A DNA stretch of 64,000 nt from CBDCIS01 sp965217565 (GTDB taxonomy: Bacteria; Chloroflexota; Dehalococcoidia; Lucifugimonadales; CATOSD01): positions 388,652 to 452,651 of the forward strand of contig CBDCIS010000006.1 in the NCBI GenBank assembly GCA_965217565.1. Reading direction: 5' to 3'. Of this stretch, positions 26,771 to 36,786 are shown piece by piece (within the stretch, counting starts at the first letter, position 1; each line of letters starts with the position of its first letter). Made by a program: the position numbers and the translations under genes. The notes beneath the pieces were generated by a model that saw only the letters and a program-made list of their open reading frames with translations, ran no database searches and was not told the DNA's origin.

Positions 26771-28723
26771 ATGGGCAAAGCTATTGGGCCGGATTTCGTC
26801 TATCAGCTTGTTAGCGCCTCGTCGCCGTCGATTTCGGCGGACGGCGGGCGGCTGGCGTTCGTCGAGACGCGCGTGGACAGAGATGCGATGAAGTATCGCG
26901 CCCGGATAATGGTAAAGGACTTGCCCGACGGCGTCGCGGCGGCCTTCACCTCCGGCGACAGCGACGGCAGCCCCAAGTTCGCGCCCGATGGCGCAAGGGT
27001 CGCCTTCCTGCGCCCGGACGATGGGGGAAGGCGGCAGGTCTGGCTCATCTCGGCGACGGGTGGTGAGGCCAATCAGCTGACCACCGAACCGGGCGGGGTG
27101 ACGGAGTTCGCATGGTCCCCGGATTCCGCGACACTGGCGTTCAGCTCCGACGTTGACCCAGACAGGCTGCCCGATGACCACGACCACACGAAGTATCCGC
27201 AAGCGCGCGTGGTTACGCGGATTCGCTACCGCGCCGACTCGGTGGGTTGGCGGGGCAACGCCTTCCGCTGCCTGTTCGCGGTCGATGCGGCGACAGGCGC
27301 GGTCCGGCAGCTCGTTGGCGGCGAAGGGGACGACGGCTCGCCCGTCTGGTCGCCCGACGGCAGCAGAATAGCGTTCATATCCAACCGCCGAGAGGACAAG
27401 GACACACGCAGTTTCACGGAAGCCTACGTCGTTTCGGCGGGTGGCGGCGAAGTCGAATGCTGGTCTGAGGGGCTGGCATACGTGGGCGGGCTAGCGTGGT
27501 CTCCCGACGGGAGCAGGCTGGCGGCAATCGGCTCGGAGGACGAGAAGCTCGCCGCGTCCTATGGCGGGATGCTCTACCTGCTGGAGCCGGGAGTTGCGCC
27601 GCAAAGGATCACCGACGGTTCGGTTACGCCAGCCGGAGGGTCTCCGCCGATCTCGGCCTCGGCGGAACTTCGCTGGACCGCCGATGGCAGGGCGGTGTTC
27701 CTTGCCGATGCTCATGGCGAATCCTACATCTGCGAGGCTCCTATGTCCGGGGAAGGCGCTCGCAAGGTGGCGGGTGGCGGCGCGCAGTTCAGCCAGGCGA
27801 CGTTCGATGCCGAGGGGCGCATCGCGGTCGTCTCAGAGCGTTCTCCCACAACGTGGGACGAGCTTCGCCTTCTCGACACTAAGGACGGTTCCCGGGCCGC
27901 GCTGACGGACTACAACAGGGAGTATTTTGCCGAACACCCGCCGGCGGTAGTGGAGAGGGTCTCTATCGAGCGCGGCGGTTTCGATATCGATTCCTGGCTG
28001 TGGTTCCCGCCCGACTTCGATCCTTCCAAGAGCTATCCCCTGGTGCTGGACATTCACGGTGGGCCGAACGGTGCGTTCTACAACGCTTTCGACCCACGCC
28101 AACAGACGCTCGCCACGGCGGGGTACATCGTGCTGACGGTCAACCCCAGAGGATCGTCAACCTACGGAATAGACTTCGTGAGAGCCGTTCAGGAAGACTG
28201 GGGCGGGGAAGACTACCTCGACCTCATGGGTGTGGTGGACGAGGTATCGTCGCGGCCCTACGTCGATTCCTCTCGCATGGGCGTGCAAGGGTACAGCTAC
28301 GGCGGCTACATGACCAGTTGGGTGGTGGGCCATACGACCAGGTTCGCGGCGGCCATTGTGGGCGCGCCGGTGACAAACCACTCCAGCTTCTACGGAACGT
28401 CGGACATCGGCGTATGGTTCATGGAGGCCAACATGGGCGGCATGAGAAAGGACGTCCTGGACAAGTACTTCGAGCACTCCCCGCTCACCTATGCTCCCAA
28501 CGTGGAGACGCCCGTGCTGCTCATGCACAGCGAGGATGACCTGCGATGCCCTATGGAGCAGAGCGAGCAGTATTTCGTTGCGCTCAAACGGCTTGACAAA
28601 GAGGTGGAGTTCGTGAGGTTCCCGATTGGCTCTCACGGGTTCTTCCGCACCGGCCATCCGCGAATGAGGGAGGAGTACTTCGAGCGGACACTGGAATGGT
28701 ACGAGAGATACTTGGGAGGGTAG
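26771..28723 (+). CDS. S9-family serine peptidase (prolyl oligopeptidase type)
   Basis: 650 residues: an N-terminal beta-propeller with PD40-like repeats (FAWSPDSATLAFSSD, SPVWSPDGSRIAFISN, GGLAWSPDGSRLAAIG) and a C-terminal alpha/beta hydrolase domain. The catalytic Ser is about residue 509 in GVQGYSYGGYMTSW, the Asp in LLMHSEDDLRCPMEQSEQ, the His in GSHGFFRTGHP. This is the acylaminoacyl-peptidase/DPP4 branch. AAGGAGGAG precedes the ATG at 26771, so the seven extra upstream codons are excluded. No signal peptide, so probably cytoplasmic peptide turnover. Confidence 0.93.
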   Translation: MGKAIGPDFVYQLVSASSPSISADGGRLAFVETRVDRDAMKYRARIMVKDLPDGVAAAFTSGDSDGSPKFAPDGARVAFLRPDDGGRRQVWLISATGGEANQLTTEPGGVTEFAWSPDSATLAFSSDVDPDRLPDDHDHTKYPQARVVTRIRYRADSVGWRGNAFRCLFAVDAATGAVRQLVGGEGDDGSPVWSPDGSRIAFISNRREDKDTRSFTEAYVVSAGGGEVECWSEGLAYVGGLAWSPDGSRLAAIGSEDEKLAASYGGMLYLLEPGVAPQRITDGSVTPAGGSPPISASAELRWTADGRAVFLADAHGESYICEAPMSGEGARKVAGGGAQFSQATFDAEGRIAVVSERSPTTWDELRLLDTKDGSRAALTDYNREYFAEHPPAVVERVSIERGGFDIDSWLWFPPDFDPSKSYPLVLDIHGGPNGAFYNAFDPRQQTLATAGYIVLTVNPRGSSTYGIDFVRAVQEDWGGEDYLDLMGVVDEVSSRPYVDSSRMGVQGYSYGGYMTSWVVGHTTRFAAAIVGAPVTNHSSFYGTSDIGVWFMEANMGGMRKDVLDKYFEHSPLTYAPNVETPVLLMHSEDDLRCPMEQSEQYFVALKRLDKEVEFVRFPIGSHGFFRTGHPRMREEYFERTLEWYERYLGG

Positions 28724-28777
28724 CTAGCCTTTCAGTTAGCCGGTTGGTCAGCTTCGTTTCGGGCGTAGGCTGGGAAT

Positions 28778-29755
28778 CTAGGGTGTGGGCGCGCGCTCCG
28801 GGAGCATAGCCTGCTCTTTGAGCTCGGCCCAGAGGTCGTGCGGAATCGGGAACTCGAGCATCCGCACGTTCTCCTCCACCTCGGCGGCGGACCTCGCGCC
28901 CGGTATCGTCGCGGCCACCGCGGGATGTGCCAGTCCGAACTGGAGCGCCGCGGCCTTGAGAGGGACTCCGTGCCGGTCGCATATGGCCTTTATGTCCCGT
29001 GCCCGCTCCAACGTCTCTTGCGGGGCTTCACGATAGAAGTAGGTCGTTCCGGGCTCCAGGTCGGAGGCAAGAATTCCGCTGTTGTAGGGGCCGCCCAGGA
29101 TGACACTCACCTGTCTTTCTTCACATAGAGGCAGCAACTCTACCAGGCCGGATTGGTCCAACAGGGTATAGCGGCCCGCGAGGATGAAACAGTCGAAGTC
29201 GGCCTCTTTGGCGAACCGCGCAAGAGGCTCCCAGTAGTTCATTCCGGCGCCGATGGCCTTGATGACGCCCTGTGAGCGCAGCTCCGCCAAAGCGGGGAAG
29301 GCTTCGTTGAGGGCTTGCTCGTGGTGGTCGTCGGGATCGTGGATGAGCAGGATGTCCACGCGGTCGAGCTTCAGGCGTCGAAGGCTCTCTTCAATGGACC
29401 TGAGGACGCCGTCTCGGCTGAAGTCGAAGACAGCTTCCAATGAGGGCCGGTTGGCGCCAGCACCCGCGTTGGACGCGATAGGCTCGAGCACGCGGCCCAC
29501 CTTGGTGGAGAGCACATAGCTGTCGCGAGGAACCCTAGCCAGAGCGTTGCTATAGTACCGCTCGCTGCTGCCAACGCCGTAGAGGGGCGCTGTGTCGAAG
29601 TAGCGGATGCCCAGCCGCAAGCCCAGTTCAATGCTCTCCACCGCTATCCGCTCGGCGTCCTCGCCTGGAAGCCCACCGAAAGGCGCCCCTCCAAGGCCCA
29701 GCCTGCTTACACGCAGCCCTGTCCTACCGATCTCCGCAGTGTCCGCGACGTTCAT
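28778..29755 (-). CDS. Aldo/keto reductase
   Basis: 325-residue NAD(P)H-dependent aldo/keto reductase TIM barrel. The tetrad is visible: Asp and Tyr in RYFDTAPLYG, Lys in LSTKVGR, His in ILLIHDPDD. The C-terminal IPGARSAAEVEENV loop binds the cofactor. Overall style is closest to the sugar (L-fucose/D-galactose 1-dehydrogenase) or pyridoxal dehydrogenase branch, but that is a guess. GGGAGAGA lies just before the ATG. It is followed in the same direction, upstream on the map, by the SDR and FAD-oxidase genes, possibly a catabolic group. Confidence 0.9.
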   Translation of the reverse strand: MNVADTAEIGRTGLRVSRLGLGGAPFGGLPGEDAERIAVESIELGLRLGIRYFDTAPLYGVGSSERYYSNALARVPRDSYVLSTKVGRVLEPIASNAGAGANRPSLEAVFDFSRDGVLRSIEESLRRLKLDRVDILLIHDPDDHHEQALNEAFPALAELRSQGVIKAIGAGMNYWEPLARFAKEADFDCFILAGRYTLLDQSGLVELLPLCEERQVSVILGGPYNSGILASDLEPGTTYFYREAPQETLERARDIKAICDRHGVPLKAAALQFGLAHPAVAATIPGARSAAEVEENVRMLEFPIPHDLWAELKEQAMLPERAPTP

Positions 29756-29881
29756 GTCTATCTCTCCCAGGTTTATGGTTGTGTCATGCGCGACAGGCGC
29801 GGCCCGACAGAAAACTCACACCTTTTTCGACCCTTGACTCATCCTCTTCTCTTTGGCCGCATGTCCCGCCGAGTCTGGTCG

Positions 29882-30683
29882 TCAATCCATTCGGGAGCCG
29901 CCGTTGACGTTGATGGACTGCCCTGTGATGTTCTTGGCGTATTCCGATGCCAGGAAAGCCGCCAAGTTGCCGATGTCTTCCGGGGTCTGTTCTCTCTTGA
30001 GTGGAATGCTATTCTCCACGTTCCTGATGAACACTTGCCTTGGGGTCAACTCGTCGAGCACTCCTTCTATCAGGCCGCGCCGGTACGCGATTCGCTCCCA
30101 CATCGGCGTCCAAAGAAGTCCTGGGCAGATCGCGTTGACGTTGATGTTGTACGGGGCCAGCTCCAGCGCGGATGACTGTGTCAAGCTGATAACGCCAGCT
30201 TTGGACACGTTGTATGGAGGATTCCAAGGGGAGCCTTGTCTGCCTGCGCCCGATGAGATGTTGATTATCTTGCCGTAGCGGTTCTCTTTCATGTGAGAAG
30301 CGACCGCGTAAGTTATCCTGGAAACCCCTTTGACGTTGACCTCATAGATCATGTCCCAGTCTTCCTCGCTCGACGTGTCGCGATGCTCCCAACCGGGCGC
30401 GGCTACGATGCCGGCGTTGTTCACAAGGATGTCGATGCGCCCAAAACGGGAAATCACAGCCTCCGCCATGCGCTCAGCCGAGTCTTGGTCTGACACATCA
30501 ACGTGAGACCGACAACGATTTCCGGCCTAGCTGGGCCACCTCTGCCGCAACTTTCTGCGCGTCATCCAGGTTCAGGTCGGCCACGGCAATGTCAGCGCCG
30601 TTCCTGGCTAACACCAGGGCAATACTTCGCCCGATGCCTCGCCCACCTCCTGTAACAATCGCTATTTTGCCGGTAACGTCCAT
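29882..30683 (-). pseudogene. SDR-family oxidoreductase, frameshifted
   Basis: The first frame starts at the ATG at 30683 (TTGGAG upstream) with MDVTGKIAIVTGGGRGIGRS and runs to SLSVSR before a stop. The second frame continues with VDVSDQDSAERM, IDILVNNAG, ISSGAGRQGSPW, the catalytic YNVSK and a C-terminal INVNGGSRMD. Removing one base at about 30500-30505 gives SLSVHVDVSDQ and a normal 266-residue SDR. All catalytic residues are present, so the defect is recent or an assembly error. It probably acted with the FAD oxidase and MFS gene on the same strand. Confidence 0.8.
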
Positions 30684-30748
30684 AATCAAATCTCCAAAAG
30701 CGCGCGAATGGTGAGCCGAATCGAGCCCATACACTTCACCACGTCTAT

Positions 30749-31874
30749 TCAACCTGGTGTTGCGGCGAATCTATCGGGCGCGAACGGGGTGACGTCCAAC
30801 GAAGCTGCGCCGTAGGTTATCAGGTCGGCGACCGCTTTGCCTATCCCGGGGGATAGCAGTATGCCCTTCTTGCCGGCGCCCGTCGCAAGGTAGGCGTTCT
30901 GCCAGCCTGGGGCCTTGCCGATTATGGGCAGCCAGTCGGGGGTTACGGGTCGCAGGCAGGCGGTGTGCTTGACCAGTGCGGCCTCCGCCATCGCGGGCAC
31001 AAGCCTTGCCGCCTTTTCGACGAGCAAGCGGCGCACCGCGTCGCTCGGCTGCCGGTCGAATCCCCGTCTCTCCTCGGTCGCTCCCACCCACGCGAGGCCG
31101 TCAGACCTTCGATAGAGTGAGACCCCCGCGCCCGAGAAGTCGTGGGCCAGGGGAGCGTCCTCGAGTCTCATTCGCAGAATCTCTCCCTTGAGCGGCTCGA
31201 CGGGAATTGGCGTTCCAAGCCACCGCTCGGCCTCCCCGGACCACGGCCCAGTTGCCATCACGACGCCTTCGCAGGAAATCTCGCCATCCTCCAGCAGGAC
31301 TCCGGTGACACGCTGCCCCGAGCTTATCAGACCGGTCGCGTTGCCGTATCGGACTGTGGCCCCCAGGCTTTCGGCTGCCCCTGACAGGGCCAGCGTGTAG
31401 AGGTGGCTATCAAGGGCCGCGTTTCCATATATGCGCAGCCCTCGCAAGACGTCGCTCGACAGTCGCGGCTCCAATTCCATCATCTCAGGGGCGTCCATCC
31501 AGTCGGCGGAAAAGCCGTCAGCGGACTCGAAGATTCTGAGGGTGGTTTTCCAGTTCGGGCATGTCCGATTCACGGAAGGCCACGTTGACGGCGTGGATTT
31601 GCTGTGGGTGGAAGTCCACGCCGGACTGTTCGATAAGCTCATCCCAGGTGTCGAGGTGCATCTGAAAGGAGTCCATAGCCAGCGGCGCGAGAGGGCCGGG
31701 GATGTCCATGCCTTGCAGCGGGTTGAGTCCCCCGGCAGAGAATCCGGAGGCCTGCGAGGCTACGCCCTCTCTCTCCACGATAGTGGCGCGGACGCCCGCC
31801 CTAGCGAGGTAGTAAGCGACGGCGCAGCCCGCCGCGCCTCCCCCGATGATGGCGACTTCAGTGGTTTCGACCAT
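30749..31874 (-). pseudogene. FAD-dependent amino-acid oxidase-type protein, frameshifted
   Basis: D-amino-acid oxidase/glycine oxidase-like flavoprotein. It starts at the ATG at 31874 with GGGAGG upstream and the FAD motif EVAIIGGGAAGCAVAYYLAR. A break lies in the run of four As (plus-strand Ts 31546-31549): dropping one gives PELETTLRIFESADGF and a 374-residue product. The second half holds GVVMATGPWSGEAERWLG and PVTPDWLPIIGKAPGWQNAY with LATGAGKKGILLSPGIGK. Members oxidise amines or imino acids. It follows the MFS carrier by 38 nt, so import plus oxidation of an amine is a fair guess. Confidence 0.8.
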
Positions 31875-31912
31875 GGCGCGCCTCCCAATTGAGATTTGAC
31901 CGAAAGGGTCCG

Positions 31913-33334
31913 TTAGCTCTCGGCCGGGTGTCCTTCGGCGATGGCCCTGCGCGGCAGCCTGGGGCGCCGCGCGGCGTATATGAGCAGTATGGCGATTGTG
32001 TATGCCGCGACGCCGAACAGGAAGAGGGAAGTGTAGCCCGCCGTAAGCTGGAACAGCACCGCGCCGAGCGACGGGCCGAGACCAAGCGCCACGGTCTGGA
32101 ACAGCCCAACGGTGCCTATTATCGAGCCAAACGACGCTCTGCCAAAGTACTGGGCCAGCATCATGCTGCCCAGTATGCCCACGCCTCCCGAAGCCGTGCC
32201 CCAGATGACTACGACCAGGAAGCCTTGACGTTGGGCGTCTATGGCCAGGAAGAGCATGGTAGCGGCGCAGGCGAGCAGCAGGACGGCGATGGCCATCAGC
32301 CTGGGGGAGTACCTGTCCGACAGAAAGCCCCACGCGGGGTTCGCCAGCGCGCCCATCATCGACGATATGCTCAGGGCGAGGGCCGCCTGTGGCCGCGACA
32401 CGCCGGAGTCCAGCAGGTAGGGCACGACCTGGTAGCCCAGCGCGCCTGAGATCATAATAGAAAAGCACTCGGCTGAAACGATGGCCCAGAAAGTGAAGGT
32501 GAGGGCCGCCTCTCCGGCGCTCCAGCCAAACTCCCTGTCGCCCGGCGGGCGTTGCCGGGTGGCGCCCGCCTTTGGGGGCAGGTGTTCGGCGGAGGGCGCG
32601 CGGTTGTCGCCGTCGGGCTGTAGTCCGATGTCCTCTGGCCTGCGCCGCAGTATCAGCCAGAGGGGAACAGCCAGCAGGAGCGAGAATGCGCCCAGCAGCC
32701 AGTAGGCGACGCGCCAGCTATGGGACTGGGCGATGAGCGAGAATAGCTGGATGTTGATCGAGCCGCTCACCGGGCGGGCCATGCCCGTGAGTCCCATGGC
32801 GAAGTTACGCTTCCTTTGGAAGAAGTTGACCGACAGGGTGCGCGGCACGACCGATATGAGAATGGGATTGCCCAGCCCTCGGGCGATGATATAGGCGGCG
32901 TAGAAGTGCCAGACCGCCTGTATCCCAGAGAGGGCAAAGAGGCATAGGCCCGTAAGAATCGTGGCTGCCGGCATGAGTCCCCGAGGGCCGTGACGATCGG
33001 CCAGCCTGCCCACGAACGGCGAAACCGCCCCCGCCATCCAGGTGCCGGCGGTGACTGCGTAGGCGATTGTGCTGCGCTCCCACCCCATGTCCACGAAAAT
33101 CAGGTCCTGGATTCCCCCAAGAACCACCTGCGCCACCCCGGTTGCTCCGAAGGTTCCCAACGACGCAACGCCCAGCACCAGCCAGCCATAGTAGAACCTC
33201 GTGCGAGGTCGCCATTGCGTTATGCTTCGTATGAGGGACATGAACCTCCGGGACATGGGAGGCCAGCGTTCGGCTGGCGGTGCTTCACGTGGGTGGCCCG
33301 CGTCCGGCGGGCCTGATTCGCGATTAAGCGGCAT
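31913..33334 (-). CDS. MFS transporter
   Basis: About 473 residues with 12 predicted membrane helices; RFYYGWLVLGVASLGTFG, SPFVGRLADRHGPRG and LGNPILISVVPRTLSVNFF place it in the same monocarboxylate/oxalate-type MFS branch as the gene at 21046. The N-terminal 40 residues are not helical and the start is unsure: the ATG at 33334 and internal Met codons at 33256 and 33241 are candidates, none with a well-spaced ribosome site. It is divergent from the DUF2339 gene and directly upstream of the FAD oxidase and SDR genes, suggesting uptake for that pathway. Confidence 0.83.
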   Translation of the reverse strand: MPLNRESGPPDAGHPREAPPAERWPPMSRRFMSLIRSITQWRPRTRFYYGWLVLGVASLGTFGATGVAQVVLGGIQDLIFVDMGWERSTIAYAVTAGTWMAGAVSPFVGRLADRHGPRGLMPAATILTGLCLFALSGIQAVWHFYAAYIIARGLGNPILISVVPRTLSVNFFQRKRNFAMGLTGMARPVSGSINIQLFSLIAQSHSWRVAYWLLGAFSLLLAVPLWLILRRRPEDIGLQPDGDNRAPSAEHLPPKAGATRQRPPGDREFGWSAGEAALTFTFWAIVSAECFSIMISGALGYQVVPYLLDSGVSRPQAALALSISSMMGALANPAWGFLSDRYSPRLMAIAVLLLACAATMLFLAIDAQRQGFLVVVIWGTASGGVGILGSMMLAQYFGRASFGSIIGTVGLFQTVALGLGPSLGAVLFQLTAGYTSLFLFGVAAYTIAILLIYAARRPRLPRRAIAEGHPAES

Positions 33335-33499
33335 ATTGGTAGGCTGCAAGATTGCCGCGACACAGATGATAACACATTCGTTGTTAGAATCAGCTTGATT
33401 GAGAGGTTAGCAGGATTCTACTTGCGCGGAGTGAGCCTGATAGGACATGATAGCTCGAGGGCATCGAAGGTCGAAGGAACTACGGAAGGGGATCACCCA

Positions 33500-35821
33500 T
33501 TGCGCTGCCCAAGCTGCGGCTCGGAAAACGCTGAATCCAGCAACTTTTGCATCTTTTGCGGCCATGCCTTAGAGGCAGAGGAGGCCGACGCCCCCGTCGA
33601 AGAGCTTTCGCCTGCAGATCTTCAGTCTGCTGTGCGCGAGCTGCGTTCGGAGGTCAGGCAGATACGCGCGATCCTGTCCAGCTACGGAATGGGCCGGTCT
33701 TCCGGAGAGGAGCTCCGGGAGCGCAGAGAACGGCCGCGTCCGGCGGTCGGCGCTCCTGCTCGCGCCACTGCCGTGAGGCCGTCGCCTGAGGCTTCGTCCG
33801 CCGGCGCTCCGGGTGTGCCGCCACAGCCTCCCGCGTCCGCGCCATCCAGGCGTTTCCAGATGGACTGGGAGCTTATCCTGGGTGGAAACTGGCTTGCGCG
33901 AATTGGCATACTCGCGGTCGTAATAGGAGTGGGCTTCTTTCTGAAGCTGGCTTTCGACAACAATTGGATCGGCGAAACTGGCCGCGTCGCGCTCGGAATC
34001 GTGGGCGGACTTGCCCTCCTTGGAGCCGGCGAATACTGGTTCAGGAGATACCCGGTTTACTCGCAGGCTCTTACGGGCGGCGGCATCGCGATTCTCTACC
34101 TGTCCATTTTCGCCGCATTTGCCTTCTACAGTTTGATTGGAACGTATCCGGCCATTGGGCTGCTGCTCCTCATCAGCGTTGCGGCGGCGGCGATCGCGCT
34201 ACGGCAAAACTCGATGGCGCTGGCGGCGATCGGCATTGTAGGGGCTTTCTCAGCGCCATTCGTGATCGGCACGGCCGGCGAAAGAGCGCAAGAGGGGTTG
34301 GGGGGATATGCCAGCATCGAGGTCATGCTCTACGTCATAATGGTTGACTTGGGCGTTCTCGCGCTTTCGACGTTCCGCAACTGGCGCTGGTTCACGCTGT
34401 TGGGGCTTGCGGGGTCGTTGCTCTCGTTTGGCGTCTGGCTCGAGTACGAAGGGCCGGAGGTGAACGCGGCGCTCGCCGAGGGAAGCCTGACGGCCATGTT
34501 CCTGATATTCGTCGGCGCTACGATGCTCTACCACGTCATCTGGCGGCGCGTGTCGCGGGCGTTCGACCAGGCCCTGATGATCATCAACGCCTCCGCGTAC
34601 TTCGGAATAAGCTATGGGCTTATGTGGGACGACTTCCGTGAATGGATGGGCGCGTTTACGCTCGCGCTCGCCCTGTTCTACGGGCTTATCGGTTACCTCG
34701 TCTTCAGGAGAGGCAAAGAGCAATTCTACCTGAGCTTGATAGCGCTGGGCATAGCCCTGGTTTACCTGACTATAAGCGTGCCTGTACAGCTTGGCGGCCC
34801 CTGGGTCAGCGTGGCCTGGGCCGCGGAAGGGTTGGCGCTCATCTGGATGTCCTTCAAGCTGGAAAGGTGGCAGATGCGGGTGACCGGCGTGGGCGTGTTC
34901 GCCTTGTCTGCCGTGTGGCTGCTCATAGTGGACACTCCGAACGCGCTCTCGCTGGAACTGACGCCGCTGCTCAACGCGCACATGGTATCGTATGGGATGG
35001 TCATCGCCGCCGCCTACTTCGCGGCCTATCTGGTCCGCCGCAATAGGGATAGGCTCGAAGAGCGGGAGAGCGAGATGTTCCCGGCTCTCCTGACGGCGGG
35101 CAACGTTTTCTTGACCTTGCTCGTTCCGATTCAGCTGGACGGCGCCTGGGTATCCGTCGCGTGGTCGTTCGAGGCGTTGGCCATGGTATGGCTGTCCTAC
35201 CGGCTGGGTCTGTGGGAGATGCGGCTGTTCAGCGCGGGCCTATTCGCGATTCTCGCCGCGCGGCTGCTGGTCTGGGAGACTCCGGTAGAATTGGACGGCT
35301 TCAGAGTGTTCCTCAACCAGCGAATGATGGCCTTCGCCGCGGGCGTTGCCGCCCTGTACCTGGCCGCATTGGTTGTGTGGAGGAGGCGGCGCGACAATAC
35401 CGAGTGGGACATCGCGCTCATGCTCCCTACTCTTGTGGTTAGCGCAAACTTCCTGACGCTGTGGATTCTCAGCGCGGAGGTCATCGCGGTCGTGGACAGC
35501 GGGATTATCGCCGTGGCGGGCAGCGCGGCGTTCTACACGAAGAGCCTCGCCCTTAGCCTGGTGTGGACCGTGTACGCGAGCGTCGGGCTGACGCTGGGCG
35601 TCGTCAGGAGGTGGCGTGTAGTGCGGATTGCCAGCCTCGGCCTGCTGGCGATTCCCATCCTCAAGCTCTTCCTGTTCGACTCCTTCGCTCTGGACCAGGG
35701 CTACCGCGTGGCCGCCTTCCTGAGCCTGGGCGGGATACTGCTTGCCGGGGGCTTCCTGTACCAGCGCTATGGCGAGGCGATACGGGGGTTCCTCTTCGAG
35801 GAGCGCACCGTGGATGGGTAG
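33500..35821 (+). CDS. DUF2339 polytopic membrane protein with zinc ribbon
   Basis: 773 residues. It begins with a double-CxxC zinc ribbon (RCPSCGSENAESSNFCIFCG), then a short coiled coil (about residues 35-65), a Pro/Ala linker, and over 20 hydrophobic helices of the DUF2339 family, starting with WELILGGNWLARIGILAVVI. The frame is open from 33395, but a TTG at 33500 preceded by GGAAGGGGAT gives a start right at the zinc ribbon and fits the family. The role is unknown; the family is large and sits in the cytoplasmic membrane. The motif QLDGAWVSVAW recurs three times, suggesting internal duplication. Confidence 0.8.
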   Translation: MRCPSCGSENAESSNFCIFCGHALEAEEADAPVEELSPADLQSAVRELRSEVRQIRAILSSYGMGRSSGEELRERRERPRPAVGAPARATAVRPSPEASSAGAPGVPPQPPASAPSRRFQMDWELILGGNWLARIGILAVVIGVGFFLKLAFDNNWIGETGRVALGIVGGLALLGAGEYWFRRYPVYSQALTGGGIAILYLSIFAAFAFYSLIGTYPAIGLLLLISVAAAAIALRQNSMALAAIGIVGAFSAPFVIGTAGERAQEGLGGYASIEVMLYVIMVDLGVLALSTFRNWRWFTLLGLAGSLLSFGVWLEYEGPEVNAALAEGSLTAMFLIFVGATMLYHVIWRRVSRAFDQALMIINASAYFGISYGLMWDDFREWMGAFTLALALFYGLIGYLVFRRGKEQFYLSLIALGIALVYLTISVPVQLGGPWVSVAWAAEGLALIWMSFKLERWQMRVTGVGVFALSAVWLLIVDTPNALSLELTPLLNAHMVSYGMVIAAAYFAAYLVRRNRDRLEERESEMFPALLTAGNVFLTLLVPIQLDGAWVSVAWSFEALAMVWLSYRLGLWEMRLFSAGLFAILAARLLVWETPVELDGFRVFLNQRMMAFAAGVAALYLAALVVWRRRRDNTEWDIALMLPTLVVSANFLTLWILSAEVIAVVDSGIIAVAGSAAFYTKSLALSLVWTVYASVGLTLGVVRRWRVVRIASLGLLAIPILKLFLFDSFALDQGYRVAAFLSLGGILLAGGFLYQRYGEAIRGFLFEERTVDG

Positions 35822-35929
35822 GGGGGTGATGGCGTCCGCAGCGGCTCGCCTCGAAGCGTCGTTGGCATCGCTGCCACACCGCAGCCCGATCACCTAGCTT
35901 GTTACTCGCCAGGCTCTGACCGGACTAAG

Positions 35930-36054
35930 TGACTGTCTCAAAACTACTCTGGAGCATCAAAGTTTCGCATCCCAACGCACGTGGATTGCCGAGCGGTGAG
36001 CCATTGCGATGGGTTCCCGCTTTCGCGGGAAAGACGGCACTTTTGAGATAGTTT
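35930..36054. mobile_element. MITE-like element with 5-bp target duplication
   Basis: Ends TGACTGTCTCAAAAC (35930) and, inverted from 36054, AAACTATCTCAAAAG agree at 11 of the first 14 positions. Identical CTAAG pentamers flank it (35925-35929 and 36055-36059). A TTCCCGC-type palindrome lies inside (36011-36036). No ORF is present. Confidence 0.55.
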
Positions 36055-36066
36055 CTAAGCGTAGCC

Positions 36067-36444
36067 CTATTGCGGGGGCGGTTTGTTAAATGGGCTGTTG
36101 TCTGGCGGGAGGCGGAATGGTGGGGCGGTTGCCGAAACGAAGACCAGTTTCTCTTCGCCGATGTTGCGGATGGAGTGATTGGAGCCGGGCGGCACCAGGA
36201 TCATGGTTCCCGGTCCGACTTCCTGCGTCTCGTCGCCTACATTCATTGCGCCGCGTCCGTGGACTACGACGTACACCTGCTCGCTGTCTGGGTGGGCATG
36301 AGTGGACTGCTCGCTTCCGGGTTCGCCCTCCACCCAGGTGATGAGGACGTTCTCCGCGCCGAACTGTCCGGGCGCCAGAAGCAAGTGGGAGACCTGTCCG
36401 CCGCGATGGTGACGAGGGCTTTGGGCCAGGGTCTGGATGTTCAT
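36067..36444 (-). CDS. Cupin-domain protein
   Basis: 125-residue single cupin barrel. The two cupin motifs are visible: STHAHPDSEQVYVVVHGRG (metal-binding His residues and Glu) and GPGTMILVPPGSNHSIRNIG (second His). A Pro-rich tail ends the protein. Small cupins of this kind act as isomerases, dioxygenases or sensors; the substrate cannot be told. GGAG lies 8 nt before the ATG. It is on the same strand as, and downstream of, tRNA-Asp. Confidence 0.85.
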   Translation of the reverse strand: MNIQTLAQSPRHHRGGQVSHLLLAPGQFGAENVLITWVEGEPGSEQSTHAHPDSEQVYVVVHGRGAMNVGDETQEVGPGTMILVPPGSNHSIRNIGEEKLVFVSATAPPFRLPPDNSPFNKPPPQ

Positions 36445-36504
36445 GGCGGGAACTCCGGCACGGCGCGGTAAATGGCGAGCGACGCCCTTGAGGATGATGC
36501 GGTA

Positions 36505-36582
36505 TGGCGACCCCGACCGGATTCGAACCGGCGATCTCTGCCTTGACAGGGCAGTATGTTAAAACCACTACACCACGGGGCC
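36505..36582 (-). tRNA. tRNA-Asp (GTC)
   Basis: Minus strand starts GGCCCCG at 36582. The acceptor pairs with CGGGGTC, the D stem is GTGT/ACAT, the anticodon arm is CTGCC-CTGTCAA-GGCAG (anticodon GTC), the T arm contains GGTTCGAATCC. CCA is encoded at 36507-36505. Confidence 0.95.
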
Positions 36583-36726
36583 ACATGCGAGAGGTGGGCA
36601 ATGCGCCCACCTCTATCAATTGTACCGCCAGGGAGGGCTTGCGGTCAATGGCAATTTTGCGCGCGTTGGCAAAGGACACGTCAGGGGCGTGCCTGGCATT
36701 CGGCCATGCCGGGGAACGCCCGACCA

Positions 36727-36755
36727 GGGCAACCACGAGGGATTGCCCCTACGGG
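36727..36755. repeat. REP-like core
   Basis: GGGCAACCACGAGGGATTGC followed by CCCTACGGG, the palindromic core shared with 8803-8876 and others. It lies between tRNA-Asp and the glutaredoxin gene. Confidence 0.6.
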
Positions 36756-36786
36756 TGTCCGCGCGATTACGGGGCTGCGGGCGTGA

